The notes under the pieces: model-generated
What the model was told of the DNA's origin: nothing
The model's input: only the letters and a program-made list of their open reading frames with translations
Database searches by the model: none
Translations under genes and position numbers: made by a program
NCBI GenBank assembly: GCA_017964325.1
Contig: JAGCSE010000022.1
Coordinates: 1-6,357, forward strand
DNA length: 6,357 nt
Direction: 5' to 3'
Source of the DNA: Victivallales bacterium
Lineage (GTDB): Bacteria; Verrucomicrobiota; Lentisphaeria; Oligosphaerales; Oligosphaeraceae
Shown here: piece after piece, positions 1 through 5,131 of the stretch
Position numbering within the stretch: position 1 is the stretch's first letter
Layout of the letters: each line of letters begins with the position of its first letter

Positions 1-506
1 ACGGCGCCACGGACGCCTTCCAGCTCGCCATCGACGCCTTCCAACGCGAACACGCGGATTATTTCGTCCTCTGCGGCGACTACCTCTACCACGGCCCCCG
101 CAACATGCTGCCCATCGGCTACGATCCCGCCGATCTCGCGCCGTTGCTCAACACGCAGAAAGAAAAGATTCTCGCCGTCCGCGGCAACTGCGACGCGGAA
201 GTCGATCAAATGCTTCTCGAATTTCCCATGATGAGCGACTATCTGATGCTTTTCCACGCCAACCGCCGTTGCGTCGTCACCCACGGCCATCTTCCGCTGC
301 CGCCGTTGTCGGCTGGCGACATCGTCATCTCCGGCCATACGCATGTTCCTCTGCTGGAAGAACATGACGGCATCATTCGCGTCAATCCGGGCTCCACGAC
401 CATTCCGAAATCCCTCTCCAAGCCCGGCTACGCCGTCATGGACGACACGTCCATCACCCTCAAGACGCTCCGCGAAGGCGACATCGTCAAATCCAGAAAA
501 CTATAA
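1..506 (+). CDS. yfcE: YfcE/MJ0936-family metallophosphodiesterase, 5'-truncated by window edge
   Basis: This is a cytoplasmic calcineurin-like phosphoesterase of the YfcE/MJ0936 family, whose members hydrolyse phosphodiesters at a two-metal centre; the physiological substrate is poorly known. The frame is open from base 3 and ends at TAA 504-506, giving 167 visible residues, against 184 for E. coli YfcE as I recall it. Counting from base 3, the metal-site motifs are in the family order: CGDYLYHGPRN (residues 24-34, the GD motif), RGNCDAEVDQMLL (60-72, the GNxD motif), THGH (93-96) and GHTH (111-114), followed by NPGS (128-131). The visible start, G-A-T-D-A-F, lines up with the residues after the N-terminal D-x-H motif, so only about a dozen residues are missing. 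An internal ATG at 105 is not the start, because the GD motif lies upstream of it. The gene is GC-rich, unlike the operon it converges with, and is probably a native housekeeping gene. Confidence 0.93.
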   Translation, partial: GATDAFQLAIDAFQREHADYFVLCGDYLYHGPRNMLPIGYDPADLAPLLNTQKEKILAVRGNCDAEVDQMLLEFPMMSDYLMLFHANRRCVVTHGHLPLPPLSAGDIVISGHTHVPLLEEHDGIIRVNPGSTTIPKSLSKPGYAVMDDTSITLKTLREGDIVKSRKL

Positions 507-537
507 CGGCGATGGCCCTGCGGCAGGAGGCGGTAGC

Positions 538-554
538 TGGGGCCGGAGGCCCCA
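538..554. repeat. GC-rich hairpin just downstream of yfcE
   Basis: TGGGGCC (538-544) and GGCCCCA (548-554) are perfect 7-bp inverted repeats around a GGA loop, 31 bases after the yfcE stop. The stem is strong enough to pause or protect a transcript. No T-run follows on either strand, so it does not qualify as a standard intrinsic terminator; a termination or mRNA-stability role is possible but unproven. Confidence 0.5.
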
Positions 555-562
555 TGCAGGGG

Positions 563-712
563 GGCATGAGACGTGAGGCATGAGACGTGAAGAGACGAAA
601 GACGAAAAGACAAAGAAACAAGGCTTAGCGGGCCATGCTACCGCGCGTCTCCCGTCTCCCGTCTCCCGTCTCATGTCTTGCAGCTCACGTCTCGCGCCTC
701 ATGTCTCACGCC
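563..712. repeat. Long imperfect inverted repeat (arms 563-590 and 685-712)
   Basis: The left arm is two perfect tandem copies of GGCATGAGACGTGA (563-576 and 577-590). Its reverse complement matches 685-712 at 24 of 28 positions. Of the four differences, two would be G.U wobbles in RNA and two A.C mismatches. The purine-rich stretch 592-611 can also pair, less well, with 654-672, which would extend the stem toward an apical loop that contains the 627-642 motif. Both arms are built from the same 7-bp unit in opposite orientation. It sits between two convergent transcription units, so it could act as a bidirectional termination, REP-like or MITE-like element. No transposase, target-site duplication or known repeat family is recognised. 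Confidence 0.75.
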
Positions 713-784
713 CAGCCCCAGCCAGGGTCCAGCGGGCCATGCTACCCCATGCCGCGTCTCGCGTCTCATGTCTTGCAGCTCACG
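627..784. repeat. Duplicated block: 16-bp and 23-bp motifs each present twice
   Basis: AGCGGGCCATGCTACC occurs at 627-642 and again at 731-746. A perfect 23-bp repeat beginning CGTCTCATG occurs at 667-689 and 762-784. The two pairs are in the same order, offset by 104 and 95 bases, so a unit of roughly 100 bp has been duplicated with internal loss of heptads in one copy. This suggests a composite repeat unit (conserved 16-mer followed by a heptad array) that could be dispersed elsewhere in the genome. Confidence 0.75.
646..708. repeat. Array of nine consecutive heptads, consensus CGTCTCN
   Basis: The stretch divides without a gap into nine 7-mers: CGTCTCC three times, then CGTCTCA, TGTCTTG, CAGCTCA, CGTCTCG, CGCCTCA and TGTCTCA. 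The phase is kept for 63 bases although individual units vary. The same unit in reverse orientation (GAGACGT, GAGGCAT) makes up 568-588. No protein-coding interpretation is convincing, because the one + strand frame open through it (580-909) runs into the 3' end of gene A and is low complexity. Function unknown. Confidence 0.75.
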
Positions 785-796
785 CCTTCTATCTTA
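755..796. repeat. Second, shorter heptad array
   Basis: Six units of the same family in the same orientation: CGTCTCG, CGTCTCA, TGTCTTG, CAGCTCA, CGCCTTC, TATCTTA. The run CGTCTCA-TGTCTTG-CAGCTCA is identical in order to units 4-6 of the first array, so the two arrays are related by duplication and were not assembled independently. The last units decay toward the 3' end of gene A. Confidence 0.65.
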
Positions 797-819
797 TAGT
801 AGAGCAAACACAGAGGAAA

Positions 820-1824
820 TCATTCTTTTCGTTGTTCAATACGCCTGATGCTTTCAAGGGCTCTTTCCCGCACCCATTTGTCATCATCAGAACTGGCTAT
901 ATTCCGTAATACATCAAGGCAGCTTCTGTCACCTATTTCTCCCAAGACAACTATGGCCGCTATATAACTGCGTTCGCGCCTTGCAATGCATTCATTTACA
1001 AGCAAGGCACGTGATTCACTGGTGCGATAACGTTCAAGGACGGCAATTGCTTCTGATCGCACTAAGGGATCTTTCTCGACGGTTAAAATCTTAACAATTG
1101 ACTTGAATGAATCCCCAGAGATTTTAGTTCCCAAAATTCGGATGATTTGTGTTTTAGTTGCATTGTCCGATTGCATATAAAGTGCCGTTAAAATCGTTAA
1201 TTCTTTTTCTGGCAAAGGCACTTTCGAATATTGAATCTTCATCAGCGCTCGGAGTTGCAGCGCTTTGTCTCCACCCTCCGCAAACAATGCCTTTAAATCC
1301 TCCTCAGACGGTATTTGTGCCACATCAACAATCTGAATATCCAAGGGAGCCGAAATGAGACGACCGCTCCATTTCTTATCAGGTTCTTTCATGTCGCGAA
1401 TTTCTATTTCAGCACTAAAGACAACCTGATAGTTTCCAGCCATCGTTAACGCATGCGGTTTGGCATTATCGCGCAAATCAGCATAGATTTTAGTGAGTTC
1501 AGCATTTCTCAACAGCTTCCCGTTTGCCGTCACAGCCATCCATTCACGTAAAGGAGCATATTTGCCACAATCGGATTGACGTTGCAGCTTCACTCCTTTC
1601 GGATTGACGACCGAAAAATGGCCATCGTGTTTTAATGACATAACTTCCTTGTATTCAAACATGTATGATGCATTTCGAGAACGTATGCATAAGGACACTG
1701 GTACCTGTTCCCCAATTTCGTATGCTTTTTTAGGAGTACTAAGGACAAATTCAACTGGAGGCATCCCATCTGCCACGGCTAACAACGGCATCATCATAAA
1801 AATAAAAACACTTGAAATTTTCAT
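820..1824 (-). CDS. Gene A: secreted protein with Ig-like N-terminal domain and C-terminal HEAT repeats
   Basis: The protein has 334 residues and begins with a signal peptide (residues 1 to about 19: a Lys at position 2, a hydrophobic core around SSVFIFMMMPLL, then AVADG), so it should be exported. Residues 22-167 are rich in alternating hydrophobic strands (EFVLST, QVPVSLCIRS, GNYQVVFSAEI, LDIQIVD) and look like an immunoglobulin-type beta-sandwich. Residues 173-331 are helical repeats of HEAT type; the clearest units are 239-266 (IVKILTVEKDPLVRSEAIAV), 270-300 (ending VVLGEIGDRS) and 302-329 (LDVLRNIASSDDDKWVRERA), each with the typical D-P/D-x-x-VR-x-x-A pattern. HEAT repeats bind proteins; no catalytic motif is seen. 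The start codon at 1822-1824 follows an AAGGA sequence at 1835-1839 inside the stop codon of the D' relic, a layout that mirrors the intact D-C pair. TGA stop at 820-822. Specific function unknown. Confidence 0.85.
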   Translation of the reverse strand: MKISSVFIFMMMPLLAVADGMPPVEFVLSTPKKAYEIGEQVPVSLCIRSRNASYMFEYKEVMSLKHDGHFSVVNPKGVKLQRQSDCGKYAPLREWMAVTANGKLLRNAELTKIYADLRDNAKPHALTMAGNYQVVFSAEIEIRDMKEPDKKWSGRLISAPLDIQIVDVAQIPSEEDLKALFAEGGDKALQLRALMKIQYSKVPLPEKELTILTALYMQSDNATKTQIIRILGTKISGDSFKSIVKILTVEKDPLVRSEAIAVLERYRTSESRALLVNECIARRERSYIAAIVVLGEIGDRSCLDVLRNIASSDDDKWVRERALESIRRIEQRKE

Positions 1825-1834
1825 TATCTCAACA

Positions 1835-1839
1835 TCCTT
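1835..1839 (-). promoter_or_regulatory. Ribosome-binding site of gene A, overlapping the D' stop
   Basis: AAGGA on the - strand, 10 bases before the gene A ATG, shares two A residues with the TAA of D' (1838-1840). The spacing is longer than usual. The overlap suggests that translation of A was once coupled to a full-length D'-type gene. Confidence 0.5.
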
Positions 1840-2002
1840 AAAACTTGTTTTTTGATTGTTTGCCGGGATTTGCCCAATCCTTTGTACTATCTCCAGTGCT
1901 GTTAATTGCGTTCATTTCACAAAAAACTTCTTCGTCATCACCATAAATGAACGGCGGCAACGACGCTTTCGGAAAGGTCTGCTATTGTTTCTTCTTCATC
2001 AT
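1838..2002 (-). pseudogene. D': relic of a gene D-type secreted protein
   Basis: Reading the - strand from ATG at 2000-2002 gives M-M-K-K-K-Q, then an in-frame TAG (1982-1984), then 47 more codons ending at TAA 1838-1840. The start resembles gene D, which also begins ATGATGAAGAA (M-M-K-K-S) after a GGA-type ribosome-binding site; here AGGA lies at 2007-2010. The tail, KDWANPGKQS, lines up with the tail of gene D, QDWSKPGKNS, and is preceded by an acidic D-D-E-E (gene D has D-L-E-E at the matching place). Everything between start and tail, over 400 codons in gene D, is missing. It therefore looks like an internally deleted and stopped copy. The copy sits directly before HEAT gene A, just as D sits before HEAT gene C. 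An alternative is a small functional peptide from an internal ATG at 1913-1915, which I think is less likely. Confidence 0.65.
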
Positions 2003-2026
2003 ATTTTCCTACATTGAATTTGGCCG

Positions 2027-2572
2027 TCATCTGTTTCCCGAAATAATGGTCAACAGCAACTCATGGCGCTCGTCCAACAGCAAACCATGCATGTCAGGAG
2101 AACCTAAAGCCGCCTTTAGGCAAATGCCCCTTGCCGCGAATTCCACCAATGGATCTTCATCCTCCGACAGTTTACCGGTCGCTGCCACGCCGTCGTCTTG
2201 ATTGACTAGCAACAACTCACGCATAACTTCCAGACGCAAATAGGGATTGGCATCTTTCAGCATGTCCGGGCGAGGTTTCCACTGTCGTTCCATTTTTCTC
2301 GCCTCGCATTTTTCCAGGGCAATCCTGACAAACGCCTCGGGCATCTTGTCCAACTTGCCCTGCCGCAATGCTTTCAATTTTTCCAACAGACTGTTGTCCT
2401 TTTCTTTGTACTCTCCGACAATCCAGGCGGCGGCGGAAAGCAGAACAGGCTCTCGGCCATCCATGCATTTGGCAACGATGGTGCGTTCTTCCAGTGAAAG
2501 TGTGCCGCCATTCCGAATGCACAAGGCTATCCGTCGAAGGGCGGGGATCTGTTCTCCCGCCTCGCAGCTCAT
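2027..2572 (-). CDS. Gene B: small HEAT-like helical protein with frameshifted leader
   Basis: From the ATG at 2570-2572 this is a 181-residue, almost all-helical protein. Repeat-like helices include residues 42-57 (PVLLSAAAWIVGEYKE), 79-94, 110-124 (PYLRLEVMRELLLVN) and 141-154 (PLVEFAARGICLKA), the last two with the HEAT-style P-x-x-x-x-x-A/V pattern. It is probably a short relative of C and A. The frame continues open upstream to 2644 and encodes a hydrophobic stretch ending in L-Y-L-H-A-K-P directly before this ATG, which looks like a signal peptide core and cleavage site. There is no ATG, GTG or TTG for it in frame and no ribosome-binding site before the ATG at 2572. The true protein is therefore probably longer and exported, with a start at 2655 or 2637 reached through a -1 shift (see the separate entry). 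TGA stop at 2027-2029. Function unknown. Confidence 0.7.
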   Translation of the reverse strand: MSCEAGEQIPALRRIALCIRNGGTLSLEERTIVAKCMDGREPVLLSAAAWIVGEYKEKDNSLLEKLKALRQGKLDKMPEAFVRIALEKCEARKMERQWKPRPDMLKDANPYLRLEVMRELLLVNQDDGVAATGKLSEDEDPLVEFAARGICLKAALGSPDMHGLLLDERHELLLTIISGNR

Positions 2573-2655
2573 CGGCTTTGCATGCAGATACAGCGTTCCA
2601 ACAGAAATAGTTATTATAAAAAATGATAATATTGCATAAAAAAGTTAAAGAGCAT
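2573..2655 (-). other. Out-of-frame signal-peptide leader of gene B
   Basis: ATG at 2653-2655, 10 bases after the stop of gene C, opens M-L-F-N-F-F-M-Q-Y-Y-H-F-L and then meets TAA TAA at 2611-2616. Gene B's frame differs from it by one base and reads I-I-T-I-S-V-G-T-L-Y-L-H-A-K-P across the same place. Adding one T in either T6 run (2638-2643 or 2618-2623), or a -1 ribosomal shift, gives a continuous exported precursor. No convincing ribosome-binding site precedes either ATG (2655 or 2637), unlike genes C and D. Confidence 0.55.
2617..2623 (-). promoter_or_regulatory. Candidate -1 slippery heptamer T TTT TTA
   Basis: In the frame of the ATG at 2655 the codons run CAT-TTT-TTA-TAA, so the heptamer T_TTT_TTA has the X_XXY_YYZ form in the correct phase, with stop codons immediately after. 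A -1 slip makes the next codon ATA (2615-2617), which is exactly gene B's frame. I see no obvious stimulatory stem-loop or pseudoknot downstream and no strong Shine-Dalgarno-like stimulator upstream, so recoding is only a candidate. Confidence 0.35.
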
Positions 2656-2665
2656 GTGCAAGAAG

Positions 2666-3565
2666 TTATTTGTGTTCATTCTTTTCCCTAAGTGCTTTTA
2701 CTGCCTTTTCAACGGCAGCACGAACGTCGTAACCTGTGTTTCCTGCTGGTTTCCATTCTTCAGCCGCAAGTTGCATCATTTCGATGAAACCAGTGTCGCC
2801 CATGATGCCAAGTGCATTGGCTGCCAATGCGCGCAATTGATCTTTCTCATTGCGATCCTGGAGAACCTGCATCACAAATGGCGCCGCCTTGGGATCATGA
2901 ATCTCCGTTATCACATTCAGCGCCGTAAGACGGGAAAGATATGGGGCTTCCTTGCTATTTAATATTTTAACGACAAACTCAGTCGCGTCTTTTCCCAAAA
3001 GAGCAAGTTCTTTCATTACCACGTAAACACAACATTCCTCTTTCAGTAGCTGTGTCAAGACATCAGCCTTCTTGTTTCGGCTGAGCCCATGCAGCTTCAA
3101 TTTGACATACTGAACTTGAAAAATGTACTTTGCAGAATGATGCACTTCATCATAAGAAGTGATGTTTTTCCTGATCAACGGGTCTTTTTCCAGTAATTCC
3201 GCTGTCTTGCAATCGCCCAGTTCAGCCAGGATACTCAAAGCCTCTGAACGCACAACCAAAGGACGAGCATCTTCTTTGACTAACTGTCGCAAAATGACGA
3301 CTGCGTCAGAACCGAGACGCATTAATGCTTCCCGCGGCAGGAAACATGTCTGCGGATCTGTCAACAACGCAATAAGCGGGTCGATTATCTCCTGGTTCTT
3401 GCCTGTCACATTGTTTACATAGGCCATGTTTTGTTCCCTCTCATCATCTGTAAGAGTCTGCCACGGCTTGTTCACAAAAGGTTTCATTGCGTCGATTCCC
3501 ATGACAGCCATTGGCAAGCATACAAGTATCACGACTCTCAAAATTGGTATCCAAATGTTCTTCAT
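2666..3565 (-). CDS. Gene C: secreted HEAT-repeat protein
   Basis: The protein has 299 residues and a clear signal peptide (residues 1 to about 26: M-K-N, hydrophobic core ILRVVILVCLPMAVMG). From about residue 58 it is a series of HEAT/Arm-like helix pairs: 60-95 (IDPLIALLTDPQ, EALMRLGSDAVVILRQL), 96-126 (PLVVRSEALSILAELGD), 165-200 (MKELALLGKDATEFVVKIL), 205-236 (YLSRLTALNVITEIHDPKA) and 240-270 (LRALAANALGIMGDT), with a final helix at 279-295. The repeated pattern A-L-x-x-L/I-x-x-x-G/D with D at the turn is characteristic. No catalytic motif is seen; HEAT arrays normally bind other proteins. It starts 12 bases after gene D, with AAGGAG at 3573-3578 overlapping D's TGA, so translational coupling with D is likely and a physical partnership with D is reasonable. 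TAA stop at 2666-2668. It is AT-richer than E and yfcE. Confidence 0.87.
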   Translation of the reverse strand: MKNIWIPILRVVILVCLPMAVMGIDAMKPFVNKPWQTLTDDEREQNMAYVNNVTGKNQEIIDPLIALLTDPQTCFLPREALMRLGSDAVVILRQLVKEDARPLVVRSEALSILAELGDCKTAELLEKDPLIRKNITSYDEVHHSAKYIFQVQYVKLKLHGLSRNKKADVLTQLLKEECCVYVVMKELALLGKDATEFVVKILNSKEAPYLSRLTALNVITEIHDPKAAPFVMQVLQDRNEKDQLRALAANALGIMGDTGFIEMMQLAAEEWKPAGNTGYDVRAAVEKAVKALREKNEHK

Positions 3566-3572
3566 GTCCTAA

Positions 3573-3578
3573 CTCCTT
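3573..3578 (-). promoter_or_regulatory. Ribosome-binding site of gene C, overlapping the stop of gene D
   Basis: AAGGAG lies 7 bases before the ATG of gene C, and its first base is the last base of gene D's TGA (3578-3580). Ribosomes finishing D would arrive on the C start site, which ties the output of C to that of D. Confidence 0.75.
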
Positions 3579-5092
3579 CAGTTGCCACTGTTCTTACCAG
3601 GTTTAGACCAATCTTGATTATTATGTGAATCATTGGTCCAGTTTGATTCTGCCGCAATTGACTCTTCTTCCAAGTCCTTTACTCCGTTATTATCTGTGTC
3701 CTGTTTCGTTTTGTCGAAACCATGATTATCCTCATAACTGTCCGACAACCAGTCACGATCTTGATCAATTGTTATGTCATAGTCTGGAATATTATCGCCT
3801 GTTGTATCAGAAAAACCAGCATAAAACTGTTCTCTATGCTTCCTTTCATGACATACTGTCTGACCGAAACAATCAATACCAGCCTTACCTTTTGGACCAG
3901 TTGGATTGTCGAAAGCAATCACACTGTCATAGATTATACACTTGTCAAGTTTTCCTTCTGTACCATCATAGTCATAATATCCAAAATTTGCACTTGCTCC
4001 TCCATATGCGAGATCTGCTGAACCAGTTATCTGTGTCCAATAGTAATACCAATTAGGCGTTATTCCGCTTCCAATTCCAGGATGGTTTCTTGCATCGCGT
4101 GGAAAGAACACCTCGTATTTTTTAGTATCTCGGATACTATCCCTACACCCCACCTTGGCTTCTTTCTCCCCGAAATCCGAATTGTAAATCGGAAGCCCCG
4201 TGATGGTGGCCGTACAGGCCAGTTTCCCATTGGCATTGACTGACACACCCGAATAGGTTGGCTGGGCGTTTCCAACCGGATCGACATTGAAGCCCACAGC
4301 GCCCGTCAGATAATAGGCAGCTTCAGCCGGATTCACGGATGCCTCGAGATTGATGCTCAAGACACCAGTATTTTCTCCATTGAATGTAAATTCATTCTGG
4401 CCAGTTCCGGAGGAACATGGTTCTTCCACGGGATCCCCGGACGGCGTCACGAGCTCGATCGTAAAAAAACCAGCTCTCATCACCACCGGGGCACGAGTGC
4501 GGGAATTCAACGGTACCGCCACAGGTTCGGAAAGCCTCGGCACGCCGTTCTCAAGGTAGCCGACCTGATAATAGCCCACCCCGCTGAACGTGATATTGAA
4601 CATTTGGGGTCCGTACAAGGTGTCGTGGTTGTCATTCCTGTTGTCTCTAGTCTCCTCCAACTCTTTCCTTCCGGCATCCATACCTTTTATGACATCATCC
4701 TCTGGCCCCAACGCATCCGGAGAAATTCCGGGATCGGGTTCAGGTTCAGGATCAGGTTCGGAATCAGGATCGGGTTCTGGCAATGCCTCTTCGCTGAAGA
4801 TAGTAGCCATGGCCCCATTGCCAAAAACTTCGTCAGACACATGCCAATGGATATCATCGCCTAGAGGACGGACAATATAATATTCATTGTCAGGAAGCCC
4901 TGTGACTTCAAACTCCACGTCGTCAAGCCAAAATTCCAGGAATCCAGTGACAAGCTCGACCTCAGGCGACACATTGCAGCTCACCGTCGCTGTGAACGTC
5001 GCACGAACCTCGCCGAAAAGCCCTTGCGCCATCAGAAGAATCATTGCGCACAGTGTTGGGATCGACAGAATACATGTTGATTTCTTCATCAT
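3578..5092 (-). CDS. Gene D: secreted putative HExxH metallopeptidase with calcium-binding C-terminal repeats
   Basis: The protein has 504 residues. A signal peptide spans residues 1 to about 31 (M-M-K-K, core ILSIPTLCAMILLMA). Residues 32-103 are strand-rich. Residues 105-122 form a Pro-Asp/Glu linker. Strand-rich segments follow at 160-215 and 233-330. A region around 345-425 contains GIDCFGQTVCHERKHREQF, with HERKH at 415-419 (bases 3836-3850) fitting the HExxH zinc-binding signature; a third zinc ligand is not obvious. Residues 429-476 hold acidic, thrombospondin-type-3-like Ca repeats (DTTGDNIPDYD, DQDRDWLSDSYED, DTDNNGVKDLEE). The tail is QDWSKPGKNS. I infer a secreted, calcium-stabilised metallopeptidase or metallopeptidase-like adhesin; HExxH alone can occur by chance, so the peptidase call is moderate. 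AAGGAG at 5098-5103 precedes ATGATG, and either Met could be the start. It lies 39 bases after E and 12 before C. TGA stop at 3578-3580. Confidence 0.8.
   Translation of the reverse strand: MMKKSTCILSIPTLCAMILLMAQGLFGEVRATFTATVSCNVSPEVELVTGFLEFWLDDVEFEVTGLPDNEYYIVRPLGDDIHWHVSDEVFGNGAMATIFSEEALPEPDPDSEPDPEPEPDPGISPDALGPEDDVIKGMDAGRKELEETRDNRNDNHDTLYGPQMFNITFSGVGYYQVGYLENGVPRLSEPVAVPLNSRTRAPVVMRAGFFTIELVTPSGDPVEEPCSSGTGQNEFTFNGENTGVLSINLEASVNPAEAAYYLTGAVGFNVDPVGNAQPTYSGVSVNANGKLACTATITGLPIYNSDFGEKEAKVGCRDSIRDTKKYEVFFPRDARNHPGIGSGITPNWYYYWTQITGSADLAYGGASANFGYYDYDGTEGKLDKCIIYDSVIAFDNPTGPKGKAGIDCFGQTVCHERKHREQFYAGFSDTTGDNIPDYDITIDQDRDWLSDSYEDNHGFDKTKQDTDNNGVKDLEEESIAAESNWTNDSHNNQDWSKPGKNSGN
4727..4780 (-). 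repeat. Hexanucleotide-like repeat coding for the Pro-Asp/Glu linker of gene D
   Basis: On the + strand the tract is built from GGTTCA, GGATCA and GGATCG variants with a 6-bp period, reading on the - strand as alternating Pro-Glu and Pro-Asp pairs (residues 105-122). The acidic, proline-rich, extended linker separates the N-terminal strand domain from the rest of the protein. Changes in copy number by 6 bp would keep the frame, so linker length could vary between strains. Confidence 0.7.
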
Positions 5093-5097
5093 TGTTT

Positions 5098-5103
5098 CTC
5101 CTT
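5098..5103 (-). promoter_or_regulatory. Ribosome-binding site of gene D
   Basis: AAGGAG lies 5 bases before the first ATG (5090-5092) and 8 before the second (5087-5089). It supports the start at 5092 or 5089 and shows that this genome uses Shine-Dalgarno initiation, which makes the absence of one at gene B notable. Confidence 0.7.
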
Positions 5104-5131
5104 GTGTTGACTTTCTTTTACTGAACCACCG

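Noticed and set aside
538..562. Intrinsic terminator for yfcE
   Set aside because: The hairpin is good but is followed by a G-rich run, not T residues, so it was listed only as a hairpin.
646..796. CRISPR array
   Set aside because: The repeat unit is 7 bp with no spacers of regular length and no cas genes nearby.
580..909. + strand ORF of 109 residues across the heptad arrays
   Set aside because: It is a translation of the heptad repeats plus the antisense of gene A's 3' end; low-complexity product, no homology pattern, no ribosome-binding site seen.
1938..2030. 30-codon ORF starting at an ATGA overlap with the gene B stop
   Set aside because: The ATG overlaps B's TGA attractively, but the product has no recognisable feature, and a neighbouring frame carries the D-like start and DWANPGK tail, which explains the region better.
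3625..4056. + strand ORF of 143 residues antisense to gene D
   Set aside because: It is antisense to the Ca-repeat and HExxH region and is rich in His, Leu, Tyr and Asn from AT-rich complement codons; no start signal or family features.
4060..4287. 75-residue - strand ORF inside gene D
   Set aside because: It is an alternative frame fully contained in D, whose own frame has a signal peptide, Ca-binding repeats and a good ribosome-binding site.
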